From NCBI GenBank assembly GCA_002423615.1, contig DIKO01000052.1:7583-71582 (forward strand): 64,000 nt of DNA. The letters are read 5' to 3'. This stretch comes from Desulfobacteraceae bacterium UBA5616 (lineage in GTDB: Bacteria; Desulfobacterota; Desulfobacteria; Desulfobacterales; UBA5616). Both the position numbers and the translations under genes were made by a program. This document shows positions 24,711 through 33,007 of this stretch, piece by piece. Position 1 is the stretch's first letter, and each line of letters opens with the position of its first letter. The notes beneath the pieces were generated by a model, which was not told where the DNA came from, ran no database searches, and saw only the letters and a program-made list of their open reading frames with translations.

Positions 24711-25151
24711 ATGAGAAGCCTATCCGACATCACCAAGATCATCATCCACTGCTCAGACTCCGAGTTCGGAGACGTGCATCTCATCGACCAATGGCATAAG
24801 GAACGCGGCTTTCGAAGCTGCGGATACCATTATGTCATCACCAACGGCGTCATCACCCACGGCAAATCTTACAATCCGGATCTCGACGGCATCGTCCAGC
24901 CGGGCCGGCAGTTGCGGGAGATCGGCGCACACTGCAAGGGCCACAACACCGAATCCATCGGGATCTGCCTGATCGGGCGGCACGCCTTCACCGCAAAACA
25001 GCTTTACCAGGCCCTGCCCAATCTTATCCTGACCCTGGGCAATATCGGGCTGACCGCTGATGATGTTTACGGGCACCGCGATTTTTCCAGCAAGCCCTGC
25101 CCGAACATAGACACCGCACTTTTACGATTAACTCTGAGGAGCCTCCCATGA
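24711..25151 (+). CDS. Endolysin: N-acetylmuramoyl-L-alanine amidase (T7-lysozyme-like)
   Basis: A 146-residue amidase_2/PGRP-type protein. Zinc ligands are readable: H13 in KIIIHCSDSEFGD, the histidine in EIGAHCKGHNTESIGICLIG and the cysteine in SSKPCPNIDT; YGHRDFSSKPCPN is the typical C-terminal signature. It cleaves the amide bond between MurNAc and L-alanine of peptidoglycan to lyse the cell. There is no signal peptide, so export needs a holin, which is not obvious here. GGAGGCGCCC precedes the start; it overlaps the lipoprotein gene by four bases. Confidence 0.92.
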   Translation: MRSLSDITKIIIHCSDSEFGDVHLIDQWHKERGFRSCGYHYVITNGVITHGKSYNPDLDGIVQPGRQLREIGAHCKGHNTESIGICLIGRHAFTAKQLYQALPNLILTLGNIGLTADDVYGHRDFSSKPCPNIDTALLRLTLRSLP

Positions 25152-25564
25152 GAAGAAATTTAACGAACCACCTGGTTTTAATCCTGGCCGCGATTTTACT
25201 GCTGATCGGCGCTGCCGGTTGTTCCGGCATCAACATCGATGACGATGCAACGGCCCAGACCGCCGTTGTAATCACGGCCCGGCGCGTGGCGGTGATCTTC
25301 GCCGATAAAAACCCGGATCTGATCGTGCCTGCCACGGCATTCTGCGAAGTGATCGCCACCGGCGAACTCACCCAGGCATCCGTGGATCACATGATGGCAT
25401 ACCTGCAAGTCCGGCTGGGAGACGAGCCCATGCTGATGGCCGATATTAAAAGTTTAATCGAGCTGGTCAAGCTGAAGGGCACCGGCGAGTTCGACAGCGG
25501 CCTGGTGAAGGCCGCGGCTGCCGGGTTCGCCTCCGGTCTCGGCATGATTACGGCGGTGAAATGA
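25148..25564 (+). CDS. Phage lipoprotein of the lysis block
   Basis: A 138-residue protein with a basic start, a hydrophobic helix (LVLILAAILLLIGAAG) and a lipobox ending at Cys25 (IGAAGC), so it should be lipidated and membrane-anchored. The mature part is mixed alpha/beta with a C-terminal Gly/Ala-rich hydrophobic helix (VKAAAAGFASGLGMITAV). Coupled by ATGA overlaps to the endolysin upstream and the PLA2-like gene downstream, it belongs to the lysis block; a spanin-like or envelope role is inference. Confidence 0.75.
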   Translation: MRRNLTNHLVLILAAILLLIGAAGCSGINIDDDATAQTAVVITARRVAVIFADKNPDLIVPATAFCEVIATGELTQASVDHMMAYLQVRLGDEPMLMADIKSLIELVKLKGTGEFDSGLVKAAAAGFASGLGMITAVK

Positions 25565-25935
25565 CGGATCTGTTCGCTCCATCAGCCTACTGGAAACTGC
25601 CGGAAGGCGCCAGAAAGCTGCTCTGCAACGGATGCGGCACCAAGGGGCTTTGCGGCTTCATCGTACCGGAGACCGTCTGGGGGCTGCCCATCACCCCGGC
25701 TTGCGATATCCATGACTTCATGTATCACGTCGGCGAAACCCCAGCCGACAAAGACGCTGCGGACAGGGTTTTCCTGAACAACATGCTGAGGATCATCGAC
25801 GACAAAACCCGCTTCCGGGTGCTGAAGCTTTTCCGGCGGCGGCGCGCGATGACGTACTACACGGCGGTTGCGGAGCTGGGCGGCCCGGCGTTCTGGAGCG
25901 GCAAAAACGATGCCCGCGAACTGGGGAAGGCGTAA
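25561..25935 (+). CDS. Phospholipase A2-like phage protein
   Basis: A 124-residue protein with CNGCGTKGLCGFIVPETVWG, then PACDIHDFMYHVGE. The CDxHDxxY core matches the PLA2-like fold, where the HD pair forms the active site and cysteines brace the calcium loop. YYTAVAELGGPAFWSG is a common C-terminal signature of this phage family by my recollection. It lies in the lysis block between the lipoprotein and the gp25-like gene. Membrane hydrolysis during lysis or entry is an inference; the protein has no signal peptide. Confidence 0.6.
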   Translation: MTDLFAPSAYWKLPEGARKLLCNGCGTKGLCGFIVPETVWGLPITPACDIHDFMYHVGETPADKDAADRVFLNNMLRIIDDKTRFRVLKLFRRRRAMTYYTAVAELGGPAFWSGKNDARELGKA

Positions 25936-25984
25936 TGAACATGGCGGACACAGCGTGTCGGCCCGCAGCGGAGACGGTGCATTG

Positions 25985-26338
25985 ATGATGGAGCCGGCCG
26001 GCATCGACTACAAGGTCCTCGGATTCTGGTTTTCGGTGGCGCAATGGATGTTTAACGCTCTGGTGGCGGCCTATTTATGGGTCAGCCGGAAAAACAAGGC
26101 GGTCAACAGCCGGGTGGACGAACTGTCCTGCCGGGTCGATGAAACGGAAAAGACCGTCATCCGGGTCTCTTCGGATATCGCGCATCTCCCCAGCCATCAT
26201 GAGCTGGAATCGCTCCGGCGGGAGATCACCAAATTGACTGGAGAGCTTTCGGAGGCCAGGGGCAAGCTGACGGTGATCGACAAAACATTCACGCTGATCA
26301 ATGAGTTTCTGATCAATGAGGGGAGCAAAAATGGCTAA
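25985..26338 (+). CDS. DUF2730 (Mu gp25-like) membrane protein
   Basis: About 117 residues from ATG 25985 (a second ATG at 25988 is an alternative). One membrane helix (WFSVAQWMFNALVAAYLWV) is followed by a long coiled coil (SRVDELSCRVDETEKTVIRV, HELESLRREITKLTGELSEA). This is the DUF2730/Mu gp25 layout, found between lysis and terminase genes in Mu-like phages. Role in lysis or packaging is unknown. The next gene's start lies inside its 3' end. Confidence 0.75.
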   Translation: MMEPAGIDYKVLGFWFSVAQWMFNALVAAYLWVSRKNKAVNSRVDELSCRVDETEKTVIRVSSDIAHLPSHHELESLRREITKLTGELSEARGKLTVIDKTFTLINEFLINEGSKNG

Positions 26339-26630
26339 TTTTTCGGAATTCGTGACCACGGACCGGCGCTTGAGCATTCTGCTGGTGCTGATGGAAGACC
26401 CCGGATACTCGGTGAATGAATACGTGCTGCAAGCCTGCCTCGAAGCAGTCGGGCACCGTGTGACCCTGGACCGCGTCAAGACTGATCTGGACTGGCTGGC
26501 CGAGCAGGGCCTTTTGATTGTCAGCTCTGTTTCCGGTGTCAAGGTGGCCAAGCTCACCGGAAGGGGCGCGGATGTTGCGTCCGGCAAGGTGGTCGTTCCA
26601 GGCGTTAAACGCCCGAGGCCGAGGGATTGA
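26331..26630 (+). CDS. Mu gp26-like (ArsR-type winged helix) protein
   Basis: About 99 residues from ATG 26331, which overlaps the previous stop with GGGGAGC upstream. RLSILLVLMEDPGYSVNEYV, then LQACLEAVGHRVTLDRVKTD and LDWLAEQGLLIVSSVSGVKVAKLTGRG is a winged-helix domain of the type annotated as ArsR-like or gp26 in Mu relatives. It precedes the small-terminase-like gene as in Mu. Confidence 0.75.
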   Translation: MANFSEFVTTDRRLSILLVLMEDPGYSVNEYVLQACLEAVGHRVTLDRVKTDLDWLAEQGLLIVSSVSGVKVAKLTGRGADVASGKVVVPGVKRPRPRD

Positions 26631-26632
26631 TC

Positions 26633-27175
26633 ATGGGCAAACAACCATCCACTATCGACCGTCTTCCGGATGACGTCCGGATCCAGCTTCAGGAGCTGCT
26701 CCGGGATCCCCGCGTGACCCAGTTGGAAGCCACCGCCCGGATCAACGCGATCCTCGAAGACGAAGGGCATCCGGACAGGCTCTCCAAGTCCGCGGTAAAC
26801 CGCTATGCCGTTCGCATGGAAGAGGTCGGCAAGAAGCTCCGGGAGACCCGCGAAATCGCCCAGATGTGGATCGGCAAACTCGGGGCCGAACCTCAGGGGG
26901 AAGTCGGCAAGCTGTTGAACGAAATGGTCCGGACCCTGGCCTTCCGGGCGGCGATGAACGCCCATGAATCCGTAGATGAGGACATTGATCCGAAATTGCT
27001 GAAAAGCCTGGCCGTGTCCGTTTACCGGCTGGAACGGGCCGCCTCCGAAAACCAGATGCTGGAAGAAAAGATTCGGAAACAGGAACGGGAAACCACGAAA
27101 AAAGAGGCGGTGGACACGCTTTCAAACATCGCCGACGCGGACACCATCAAGGAATTCAGGAAACGGTTTTTATAA
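26633..27175 (+). CDS. DUF3486 (Mu gp27-like) putative small terminase
   Basis: A 180-residue basic helical protein: STIDRLPDDVRIQLQELLRD, then VTQLEATARINAILEDEG and SKSAVNRYAVRMEEVGKKLR, with an HTH-like N-terminal part and a helical body ending EKIRKQERETTKKEAVDTLS. This is the DUF3486/gp27 family, generally taken as the small terminase subunit of Mu-like phages. It lies immediately before the large terminase. TTG 26627 is a possible alternative start. Confidence 0.82.
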   Translation: MGKQPSTIDRLPDDVRIQLQELLRDPRVTQLEATARINAILEDEGHPDRLSKSAVNRYAVRMEEVGKKLRETREIAQMWIGKLGAEPQGEVGKLLNEMVRTLAFRAAMNAHESVDEDIDPKLLKSLAVSVYRLERAASENQMLEEKIRKQERETTKKEAVDTLSNIADADTIKEFRKRFL

Positions 27176-27193
27176 AAAAGGCCAAGGTGACGG

Positions 27194-28642
27194 ATGGCTG
27201 GAAACGCGAAAATAAAACCCAAAAACCCGGACAGGCTGTTCCTGGAATACCAGGACGCCTGGATCGAGGACCAGAGCCGATTGAAGCTCATGGAAAAAGG
27301 CCGCCAGATCGGCCTTTCCTGGTCCACGGCCTACGGCGCGGTGGAACGGACGGCGCCCCGGGACGCGCGTTTCGATCAATGGGTGTCCTCCCGTGATGAA
27401 ATCCAGGCCAGGCTTTTTATCGAAGACTGCAAGAAATTCGGGAACATGCTGGATGCCGGCATGAAGGATCTGGGCCTGATGATCATCGAAGAACGATCGA
27501 GGCTTTCCGCTTATGTGCTTCAGTTCGCCAACGGCCGCCGGATCCACTCCATGAGCTCAAACCCGGATGCCCAGGCAGGCAAGCGCGGGGGCCGGGTCCT
27601 GGACGAATTCGCCCTGCATCCGGACCCGAGAAAATTGTACACCATCGCCTACCCCGGCATCACCTGGGGCGGCCAGCTCGAAATCATCTCCACTCACCGG
27701 GGGACTCATAATTTTTTCAATGAACTGGTGGAGGAGGCCCGCCACCGGGGGAACCCCAAGGGGTTTTCGCTCCATACCGTGACCCTTCAGAACGCCCTGG
27801 ACCACGGGTTCCTGTGGAAGCTGCAATCGGTGATTTCACAGGACGACCCCATCATGGGCTTGGATGAAGCCGGGTATTTCGATTTTATCAAGGCCGGATG
27901 CGCGTCTGAAGAGCAGTTTCTCCAGGAATATATGTGCCTGCCGGCGGACGATGAAGGGGCGTTTCTGTCTTATGACCTTATCGCCGGGTGCGAATACCGG
28001 GCGGCCGAAGCCTGGGAAATGGATTCAAACGGCGTGATGCCGGACGGCCGCCGGTTGTCCGAGCTGTATGTCGGGGTTGACGTCGGCCGAAAAAACGATC
28101 TCACCGTGATCTGGGTGCTGGAGCGGATCGGCTCCATGCTGTTCACCAGGGCCGTGATCTGTATTCAAAACCAGACTTTCTCCGCACAGGAGGCAGTTCT
28201 TTACGATGTGCTGGGCCTTCCCGCCATGCGCCGGTGCTGCATGGACGACACCGGCCTGGGCATGCAGCTTGCCGAGCGGGCGAAGGAGAAATTCGGGACT
28301 TACCGCGTTGAGGCAGTGCGGTTTACCGGGCCTGTGAAAGAGGCCCTGGCCTACCCTGTGAGGGCGGCGGCTGAGGATAAGTCCGTGCGGATCCCCTACA
28401 ACGACAAAATCCGGGCCGATCTGCGGTCCATCCGGAAAACCACAACGGCTGCCGGGAATATCCGGTTTGACGCGGAAAGCACGTCGGACGGCCATGCAGA
28501 CCGCTTCTGGGCGCTGGCCCTTGCCATTCATGCGGCGAGCAACCCGGCGTCCATGCCGGTGGTGTCCTCCTCCCCTGGTTCGCGGCGGATGGTCCGGGAA
28601 ACAGAGGCGTTCATGGGCCGTGCAGCGTTTAAATTATACTGA
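27194..28642 (+). CDS. Terminase large subunit (Mu gp28-like)
   Basis: The 482-residue product has a Walker-A-like MEKGRQIGLSWSTAYG (about 35-50), Walker B GGRVLDEFALHPDP at about 135, the coupling motif EIISTHRG, and an RNase-H-type nuclease domain with VGVDVGRKNDLTVIWVLE (about 290-310) and MDDTGLGMQLAE. This is the gp28/Terminase_6-type motor that cuts and packages DNA into the prohead; in Mu-like phages it packages headful from an integrated copy. Signal: AAGGTGAC before the ATG. Confidence 0.93.
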   Translation: MAGNAKIKPKNPDRLFLEYQDAWIEDQSRLKLMEKGRQIGLSWSTAYGAVERTAPRDARFDQWVSSRDEIQARLFIEDCKKFGNMLDAGMKDLGLMIIEERSRLSAYVLQFANGRRIHSMSSNPDAQAGKRGGRVLDEFALHPDPRKLYTIAYPGITWGGQLEIISTHRGTHNFFNELVEEARHRGNPKGFSLHTVTLQNALDHGFLWKLQSVISQDDPIMGLDEAGYFDFIKAGCASEEQFLQEYMCLPADDEGAFLSYDLIAGCEYRAAEAWEMDSNGVMPDGRRLSELYVGVDVGRKNDLTVIWVLERIGSMLFTRAVICIQNQTFSAQEAVLYDVLGLPAMRRCCMDDTGLGMQLAERAKEKFGTYRVEAVRFTGPVKEALAYPVRAAAEDKSVRIPYNDKIRADLRSIRKTTTAAGNIRFDAESTSDGHADRFWALALAIHAASNPASMPVVSSSPGSRRMVRETEAFMGRAAFKLY

Positions 28643-28659
28643 AAATACAGGTCAACCCT

Positions 28660-30909
28660 ATGGCGAAAAAAATCTGGATAAACGAGACGCAGGCGATCGA
28701 CATCTCCGATGACCGGACACTGCTGTCCAGGGAAGTGGCGTCCCGGTCACGGTCCCTCGACTGGTTCGGGCTGTATGCGTTTCTGCCGGACCCCGACCCG
28801 GTGCTGCAAAAGATCGGGCAGGACATCAGCGTTTACCGGCAGCTTTTATCCGACGCCCATGTGGGATCGTGCTACATCAACCGTAAATCCGCCACCCTGG
28901 CCAGGGAGTGGGACATCAAGGAACCGGCCGGAAACCTGAAAAAAATGAACCGACAGGTGATGCTTCTGGCTGAACAGGCGCTGAACCGGATCGATGTGTA
29001 TCAGGTGATCACCGATATTCTGGACGCCCCGTTTTACGGCATGAGCCCCATCGAAGTGATGTGGGAATCGACGGGCGGAAAGTGGATCCCGACGGATGTT
29101 GTCGGCCGCCCCCCGGAGTGGTTTCAATTCGACGTTGAAAACCGCCTCAAGTTCAAGAGCCGGGACAATATGATCGAAGGCGAACCCATACCGGATTATA
29201 AATTCCTGCTGCCCCGGCATCACAGCAGCTATTACAACCCGTACGGGGACCGGGTGATGGCCCGCTGTTTCTGGCCGGTGGTGTTCAAGAAGGGCGGGTT
29301 CAAGTACTGGGCCATTTTTACGGAAAAATACGGCATGCCCTGGGTGGTGGGCAGAGTGCCCCGGAGCACCAACGAAACAGAGCGCGCCGCCCTGCTGACC
29401 CGCCTGGCCAGCATGGTGCAGGACGCCTGCGCCGTCATCAATGACGACGAATCCGTTGAGCTCAAGGAGAGCGGCGGTAAAACGGCCAGCGCGGATGTTT
29501 ACGAAAAGCTCATCGAGGCGGCGAACAAGGAGTGCTCTAAGGCGATCATGGGCCAGACGGCGACCACGGAAGGTACGCCCGGCCGCCTGGGAGGCGAGGA
29601 CGCCCAGGTGGATGTGAGAAACGACCTGGCCGGCCAGGACCAGCGCATGGTGGCATCTGCTTTAAACCAGCTTTTACGATGGATAACGGACCTGAATTTC
29701 GGGTCGGAGACCGCCGCGCCGGAGTTCGGATGGCATGAGGAAGAGGACGTTCAGATGGACCTGGCCGAACGTGATAAAACGTTGACCGATCAGGGCCTCC
29801 GTCTGTCCAAAACCTATTACCAGAGACGTTACAACCTGGAAGAGGACGAATTCGAATTGACCGGCCCGACGCCTTCAAGTGACCCGATGCAGCGACAGTC
29901 TGCCGGGAATTTGTTCGCCGAAGGAGACCTTGCCGAGCGATTGGCGGTTTCCGGGCAGGACCGCCTGGACCGGCTGGCGGATCGGGCGATCGCCGAGGTT
30001 GCGCCGGTTTTTGAAGGGTATTCCAAAGCGCTGAAAAAATGGATCGATGACGCCGAATCCTTTGCGGTTGCTGAAAAACGATTGATCCCCTTGTTCGACG
30101 CGCTTGACGACGGGCCGATGGTCATACAGATGACCCGGATCCTGATGGATGCGGACCGGCTGGGCAAAGAATCCGCAGGGGCGTCCCCGGATTTTGCCGA
30201 GGCCAAGTGGGGACCCGGCAAACCCTTCGCCGAAGCCCTGGACTATTTCCGGGCACGGGCGGTCACGGTTTCCGGGATTACCAAGGCCGACCTTCTGGCC
30301 GAGATCCAGGCCGAGCTGGTGAGGGCGCAGACTGAAGGGGAATCCCTGGAGGGATTCAGGAACAAATTTGATGAAACGCTGTCCCGGCACGGGTTTGAGC
30401 CCATGCACCCCTGGCGGATCGAGACCATTTACAGGACTAATCTTCAAAGCGCCTTCCAGTTCGGGCGGTACCGGCAGATGACCGACCCGGCTGTTTTGGC
30501 ATACCGGCCTTACTGGCGGTATGTGGCGGTCATGGACGGCTCGACCCGCCCGGCCCATGCGGCGATGCACGGCAAGATATTCCCGGCCGATCATGCGGTG
30601 TGGGACACCTGGTATCCGCCAAATGGGTTCAACTGCAGGTGCACGGTGACGACGGTTTCAGAGCGGGAGCTGCGCCGGAACGGCTGGAAGGTGGATTCCG
30701 AAGATCCCACAGGGGGGCTGGTTGAGCCGATCGATCCCGTGACCGGTAACACGATGCCGGCCAGGCTCCTGATGCCGGATCCGGACTGGAGCGGCAACCT
30801 GGCGGCCAAAGACTGGGCTCCGACCCTGGACGGATATTCGCAGGAATTGAAAAGCGTCCTGGAAAAGGCCGTCGGGCCGGCTCTGGAAAGGCTGAAAAAT
30901 GCCGGTTGA
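28660..30909 (+). CDS. Portal protein (DUF935/gp29) fused to gpF-type head morphogenesis domain
   Basis: At 749 residues this is longer than a Mu portal. Residues about 1-470 match DUF935 (SRSLDWFGLYAFLPDPDPVL, LRWITDLNFGSETAAPEFGW). About 510-690 match the Mu gpF/SPP1 gp7-type domain: ITKADLLAEIQAELVRAQTE, WRIETIYRTNLQSAFQFGRY and DGSTRPAHAAMHGKIFPADH, then WYPPNGFNCRCTVTTV. In Mu these are two genes. The frame is open throughout, so this looks like a true fusion that ties portal and minor head protein. It overlaps the gpG-like gene by 11 bases. Confidence 0.9.
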   Translation: MAKKIWINETQAIDISDDRTLLSREVASRSRSLDWFGLYAFLPDPDPVLQKIGQDISVYRQLLSDAHVGSCYINRKSATLAREWDIKEPAGNLKKMNRQVMLLAEQALNRIDVYQVITDILDAPFYGMSPIEVMWESTGGKWIPTDVVGRPPEWFQFDVENRLKFKSRDNMIEGEPIPDYKFLLPRHHSSYYNPYGDRVMARCFWPVVFKKGGFKYWAIFTEKYGMPWVVGRVPRSTNETERAALLTRLASMVQDACAVINDDESVELKESGGKTASADVYEKLIEAANKECSKAIMGQTATTEGTPGRLGGEDAQVDVRNDLAGQDQRMVASALNQLLRWITDLNFGSETAAPEFGWHEEEDVQMDLAERDKTLTDQGLRLSKTYYQRRYNLEEDEFELTGPTPSSDPMQRQSAGNLFAEGDLAERLAVSGQDRLDRLADRAIAEVAPVFEGYSKALKKWIDDAESFAVAEKRLIPLFDALDDGPMVIQMTRILMDADRLGKESAGASPDFAEAKWGPGKPFAEALDYFRARAVTVSGITKADLLAEIQAELVRAQTEGESLEGFRNKFDETLSRHGFEPMHPWRIETIYRTNLQSAFQFGRYRQMTDPAVLAYRPYWRYVAVMDGSTRPAHAAMHGKIFPADHAVWDTWYPPNGFNCRCTVTTVSERELRRNGWKVDSEDPTGGLVEPIDPVTGNTMPARLLMPDPDWSGNLAAKDWAPTLDGYSQELKSVLEKAVGPALERLKNAG

Positions 30910-31450
30910 GCTCCATATCTCCATAGACGACCAGGGCGTCAGGGATCTGCTCAAGGGGATCCAGGCGCGGTTCAACAACCTGACGCCGGCCATGAAGCTC
31001 ATCGGCGAAACGGTCCAGGCCAGCATCCAGCGGAATTTCGAAGTGGGCGGACGGCCGCAGAAGTGGGCCGACCTTTCGGCACAGACCAAAGCGCGGCGGG
31101 CTAAAAAAAACAAATGGCCGGGCCAGGTCCTGGTGGTGTCCGGGATCATGAAGCGCATCACGTACCAGGCTGACCGAGACGGGGTCACGCTGACCGCAGG
31201 GTCCAAATACGCCGCCACCCATCATTTCGGGGCCAGGAAAGGCCAGTTCGGGACGGTGATGCAGACCATCAAGGCGCATGTGCGGACATTGAAATCCGGG
31301 AAGCGGATCAATGTCGGGAGCCACAAACGAAAGGCGGTGCTGCCCTGGGGCGATATCCCGGCGCGGCCGTTCATGATGGTGCAAAAAGAAGACTGGCCGG
31401 AAATACACAATGTTTTAACGCGGTTTTTAACGGCCAAGGGGGGACGATGA
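30899..31450 (+). CDS. Virion morphogenesis protein (Mu gpG-like, phage_tail_S)
   Basis: 183 residues: MPVELHISIDDQGVRDLLKG, QKWADLSAQTKARRAKKNKW, then PGQVLVVSGIMKRITYQADR and AATHHFGARKG..IPARPFMMV. Family signatures L-V-x-S-G near the middle and the C-terminal P-A-R-P-F are those of the Mu G/P2 S tail-completion family. It joins head and tail assembly. It overlaps both neighbours (ATGA with the protease gene). Confidence 0.9.
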   Translation: MPVELHISIDDQGVRDLLKGIQARFNNLTPAMKLIGETVQASIQRNFEVGGRPQKWADLSAQTKARRAKKNKWPGQVLVVSGIMKRITYQADRDGVTLTAGSKYAATHHFGARKGQFGTVMQTIKAHVRTLKSGKRINVGSHKRKAVLPWGDIPARPFMMVQKEDWPEIHNVLTRFLTAKGGR

Positions 31451-32448
31451 AATTTGCGGGTTTTGACGACTGGGTAGAGATTTTCCGGGGCGGCAAACAG
31501 ACCGACTCGACCGGTTTGGAACATGACGGCGACCAGCTCATCGACCGGGCGGTGGCCACATTCAATGCGGCCCGGCACGAGCCCCCCGCCGTGATCGGCC
31601 ATCCCAAAATGGATGATCCGGCCTACGGCTGGGTGTCCGGTTTGAAGTCCGAGGTGATGGACGGCACCAAGCGCCTGTACGCCAGGTTCCGGGACGTGGT
31701 TCCGGAATTCGCGGCGGCAGTTGCAGCCGGATTGTACAAAAAGCGGAGCGCCGCGTTTTACAACGACGGCAGCCTCCGGCATGTGGGGTTTCTGGGCGCA
31801 CAGGCGCCCGCAGTCAAGGGGCTGGCGAACATCAAATTCGCCGATGACGACGCCCCCATGATTTTATTTCAACAGTCATATGACAAAGGAGGGCGTATGT
31901 TCGCAAATTTAAACGAATTTATGGAGTTTGTAAAATTCTGGAAAAAGGAATCCGAATTGCCCACTGGCGATCCGGGGTCCTCTGGCGGCCGGCGCACATT
32001 CTCGGAAGAGGAAGTGACGGCTGCAAAAAACGCGGCCGTCGCCAAGGCCCTGGAGGATGAAAAAAAGCGCCTTGAGGCGGAGTTCGCCGAAAAGGAAGCT
32101 GAAACCGCCAAAAAAACGCAGCGTGAGGCGCGACAGAAGGAGATCTCCAGTTTCTGCGACTCCTTAGTCGCGGAAGGCAAAATTCCGCCCTCCTGGGTCA
32201 AATCGGGGCTTACAGCGTTCATGGCCGGGCTGGATTCGGACGGCAAGCTGGCGTTTGCCGAAGGCGGGGATCAGAAAACGCCTCTGGCCTGGTTTCAGGA
32301 GTTCCTCGGCGGATTCGGCAAGGCCGATCTGTTCCGGGAGATCGCCACCAAGGAACGGGCCGGAAACACGGCGCAGTTCGCCGAGGCCAAGGCCGATGCG
32401 GATAAGGGCAAGGACATCGCCGGCCGGGTGAACCCCAAAAAGGCATAA
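31447..32448 (+). CDS. Prohead protease with C-terminal scaffold (Mu gpI-like)
   Basis: A 333-residue protein. The N-terminal half (about 1-145: FAGFDDWVEIFRGGKQTDST, EPPAVIGHPKMDDPAYGWVS, LYKKRSAAFYNDGSLRHVGF, LGAQAPAVKGLANI) is the Mu gpI-like protease; the sequence around GHPKMDDPAYG and the KKRSAAFY serine are the probable active-site parts. The second half is a charged coiled coil (KALEDEKKRLEAEFAEKEAE), the scaffold. A separate start inside the gene can make the scaffold alone. Confidence 0.87.
   Translation: MKFAGFDDWVEIFRGGKQTDSTGLEHDGDQLIDRAVATFNAARHEPPAVIGHPKMDDPAYGWVSGLKSEVMDGTKRLYARFRDVVPEFAAAVAAGLYKKRSAAFYNDGSLRHVGFLGAQAPAVKGLANIKFADDDAPMILFQQSYDKGGRMFANLNEFMEFVKFWKKESELPTGDPGSSGGRRTFSEEEVTAAKNAAVAKALEDEKKRLEAEFAEKEAETAKKTQREARQKEISSFCDSLVAEGKIPPSWVKSGLTAFMAGLDSDGKLAFAEGGDQKTPLAWFQEFLGGFGKADLFREIATKERAGNTAQFAEAKADADKGKDIAGRVNPKKA
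31897..32448 (+). CDS. Internal start: scaffold protein (Mu gpZ analogue)
   Basis: In frame with the protease, ATG 31897 is preceded by ACAAAGGAGGGCGT, a much better ribosome-binding site than that of the full-length gene. It would yield a 183-residue scaffold (MFANLNEFMEFVKFWKKESE onwards) with a coiled coil and C-terminal helix LAWFQEFLGGFGKADLFREI for capsid binding. In Mu, gpI/gpZ use the same nested scheme. Confidence 0.75.
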   Translation: MFANLNEFMEFVKFWKKESELPTGDPGSSGGRRTFSEEEVTAAKNAAVAKALEDEKKRLEAEFAEKEAETAKKTQREARQKEISSFCDSLVAEGKIPPSWVKSGLTAFMAGLDSDGKLAFAEGGDQKTPLAWFQEFLGGFGKADLFREIATKERAGNTAQFAEAKADADKGKDIAGRVNPKKA

Positions 32449-32485
32449 TCCAGGAACAACCTAAAAAAACAGGAGGGTTTGAAAA

Positions 32486-32944
32486 ATGACGACCTATGGA
32501 GCCACAATAAACCTGGATACAGCGATCTCCCAACTGATCGCCCAGGACAATCCCATCATGACCGGGATCACGCTGAAAGCCAACTGCGGCGCACTGGCGC
32601 GGGGCACGGTTCTGGAAATGGTTTCGGTCGGAGGCGGCCTTTACCAGCAGCTTCAGGCCAGCAACGGGGCAAACGCCAGGGCTATTCTGGCGGAGACCGT
32701 CGAAAACGACGCGAGCAACACCCAGGACGTCCAGGCGTATTTCGTGGGCAAATACCGTGAGGCGGACATGATCTGGCCGGACGGCATCACCACCCAGCAG
32801 AAGCGGACCGCCATCGTGGGGTTGCAGGATCGCGGGATCATCATCGATCGTGGCATCCTGGCCGTGCCGACCACCACCACGACCACGACGACAACGACCA
32901 CGACCACCACCAGCTCGACCACGACCACCACGACCACCGGTTAA
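32486..32944 (+). CDS. Head decoration protein with poly-threonine tail
   Basis: 152 residues. The core (about 1-127: YGATINLDTAISQLIAQDNP, GITLKANCGALARGTVLEMV, QLQASNGANARAILAETVEN, then QDRGIIIDRGIL) fits the lambda-D-like decoration family, and it lies between scaffold and major capsid as expected. It then ends in 14 Thr, two Ser, seven Thr and Gly. The core is complete without the tail, so the tail is an extension likely to project from the capsid surface. TAAAAAAACAGGAGGGTTTG precedes the start. Confidence 0.85.
   Translation: MTTYGATINLDTAISQLIAQDNPIMTGITLKANCGALARGTVLEMVSVGGGLYQQLQASNGANARAILAETVENDASNTQDVQAYFVGKYREADMIWPDGITTQQKRTAIVGLQDRGIIIDRGILAVPTTTTTTTTTTTTTTSSTTTTTTTG
32870..32938 (+). 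repeat. Poly-Thr tract 1 (head decoration protein)
   Basis: 23 codons of the form ACN with two serine codons in the middle (T14-S2-T7). ACC, ACG and ACA are mixed irregularly, so the tract is not a pure trinucleotide run; this argues that the amino-acid sequence is maintained. Same composition as tracts 2-4 in three tail genes. Confidence 0.95.
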
Positions 32945-33007
32945 TTTCGTGGATCGTGGGGAGGGTGACAAACATTAACCGATTGATTCGATCAAGAGGA
33001 GCAGACA

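Noticed and set aside
26075..26965. A 296-codon minus-strand frame across the gp25-gp27-like genes.
   Set aside because: The plus-strand genes here are recognisable Mu families with coupled starts; the antisense frame has no family features.
32653..32937. Poly-valine antisense frame opposite the Thr tract of the decoration protein (similar frames occur opposite tract 4).
   Set aside because: It is simply the complement of ACN repeats; no RBS or independent start.
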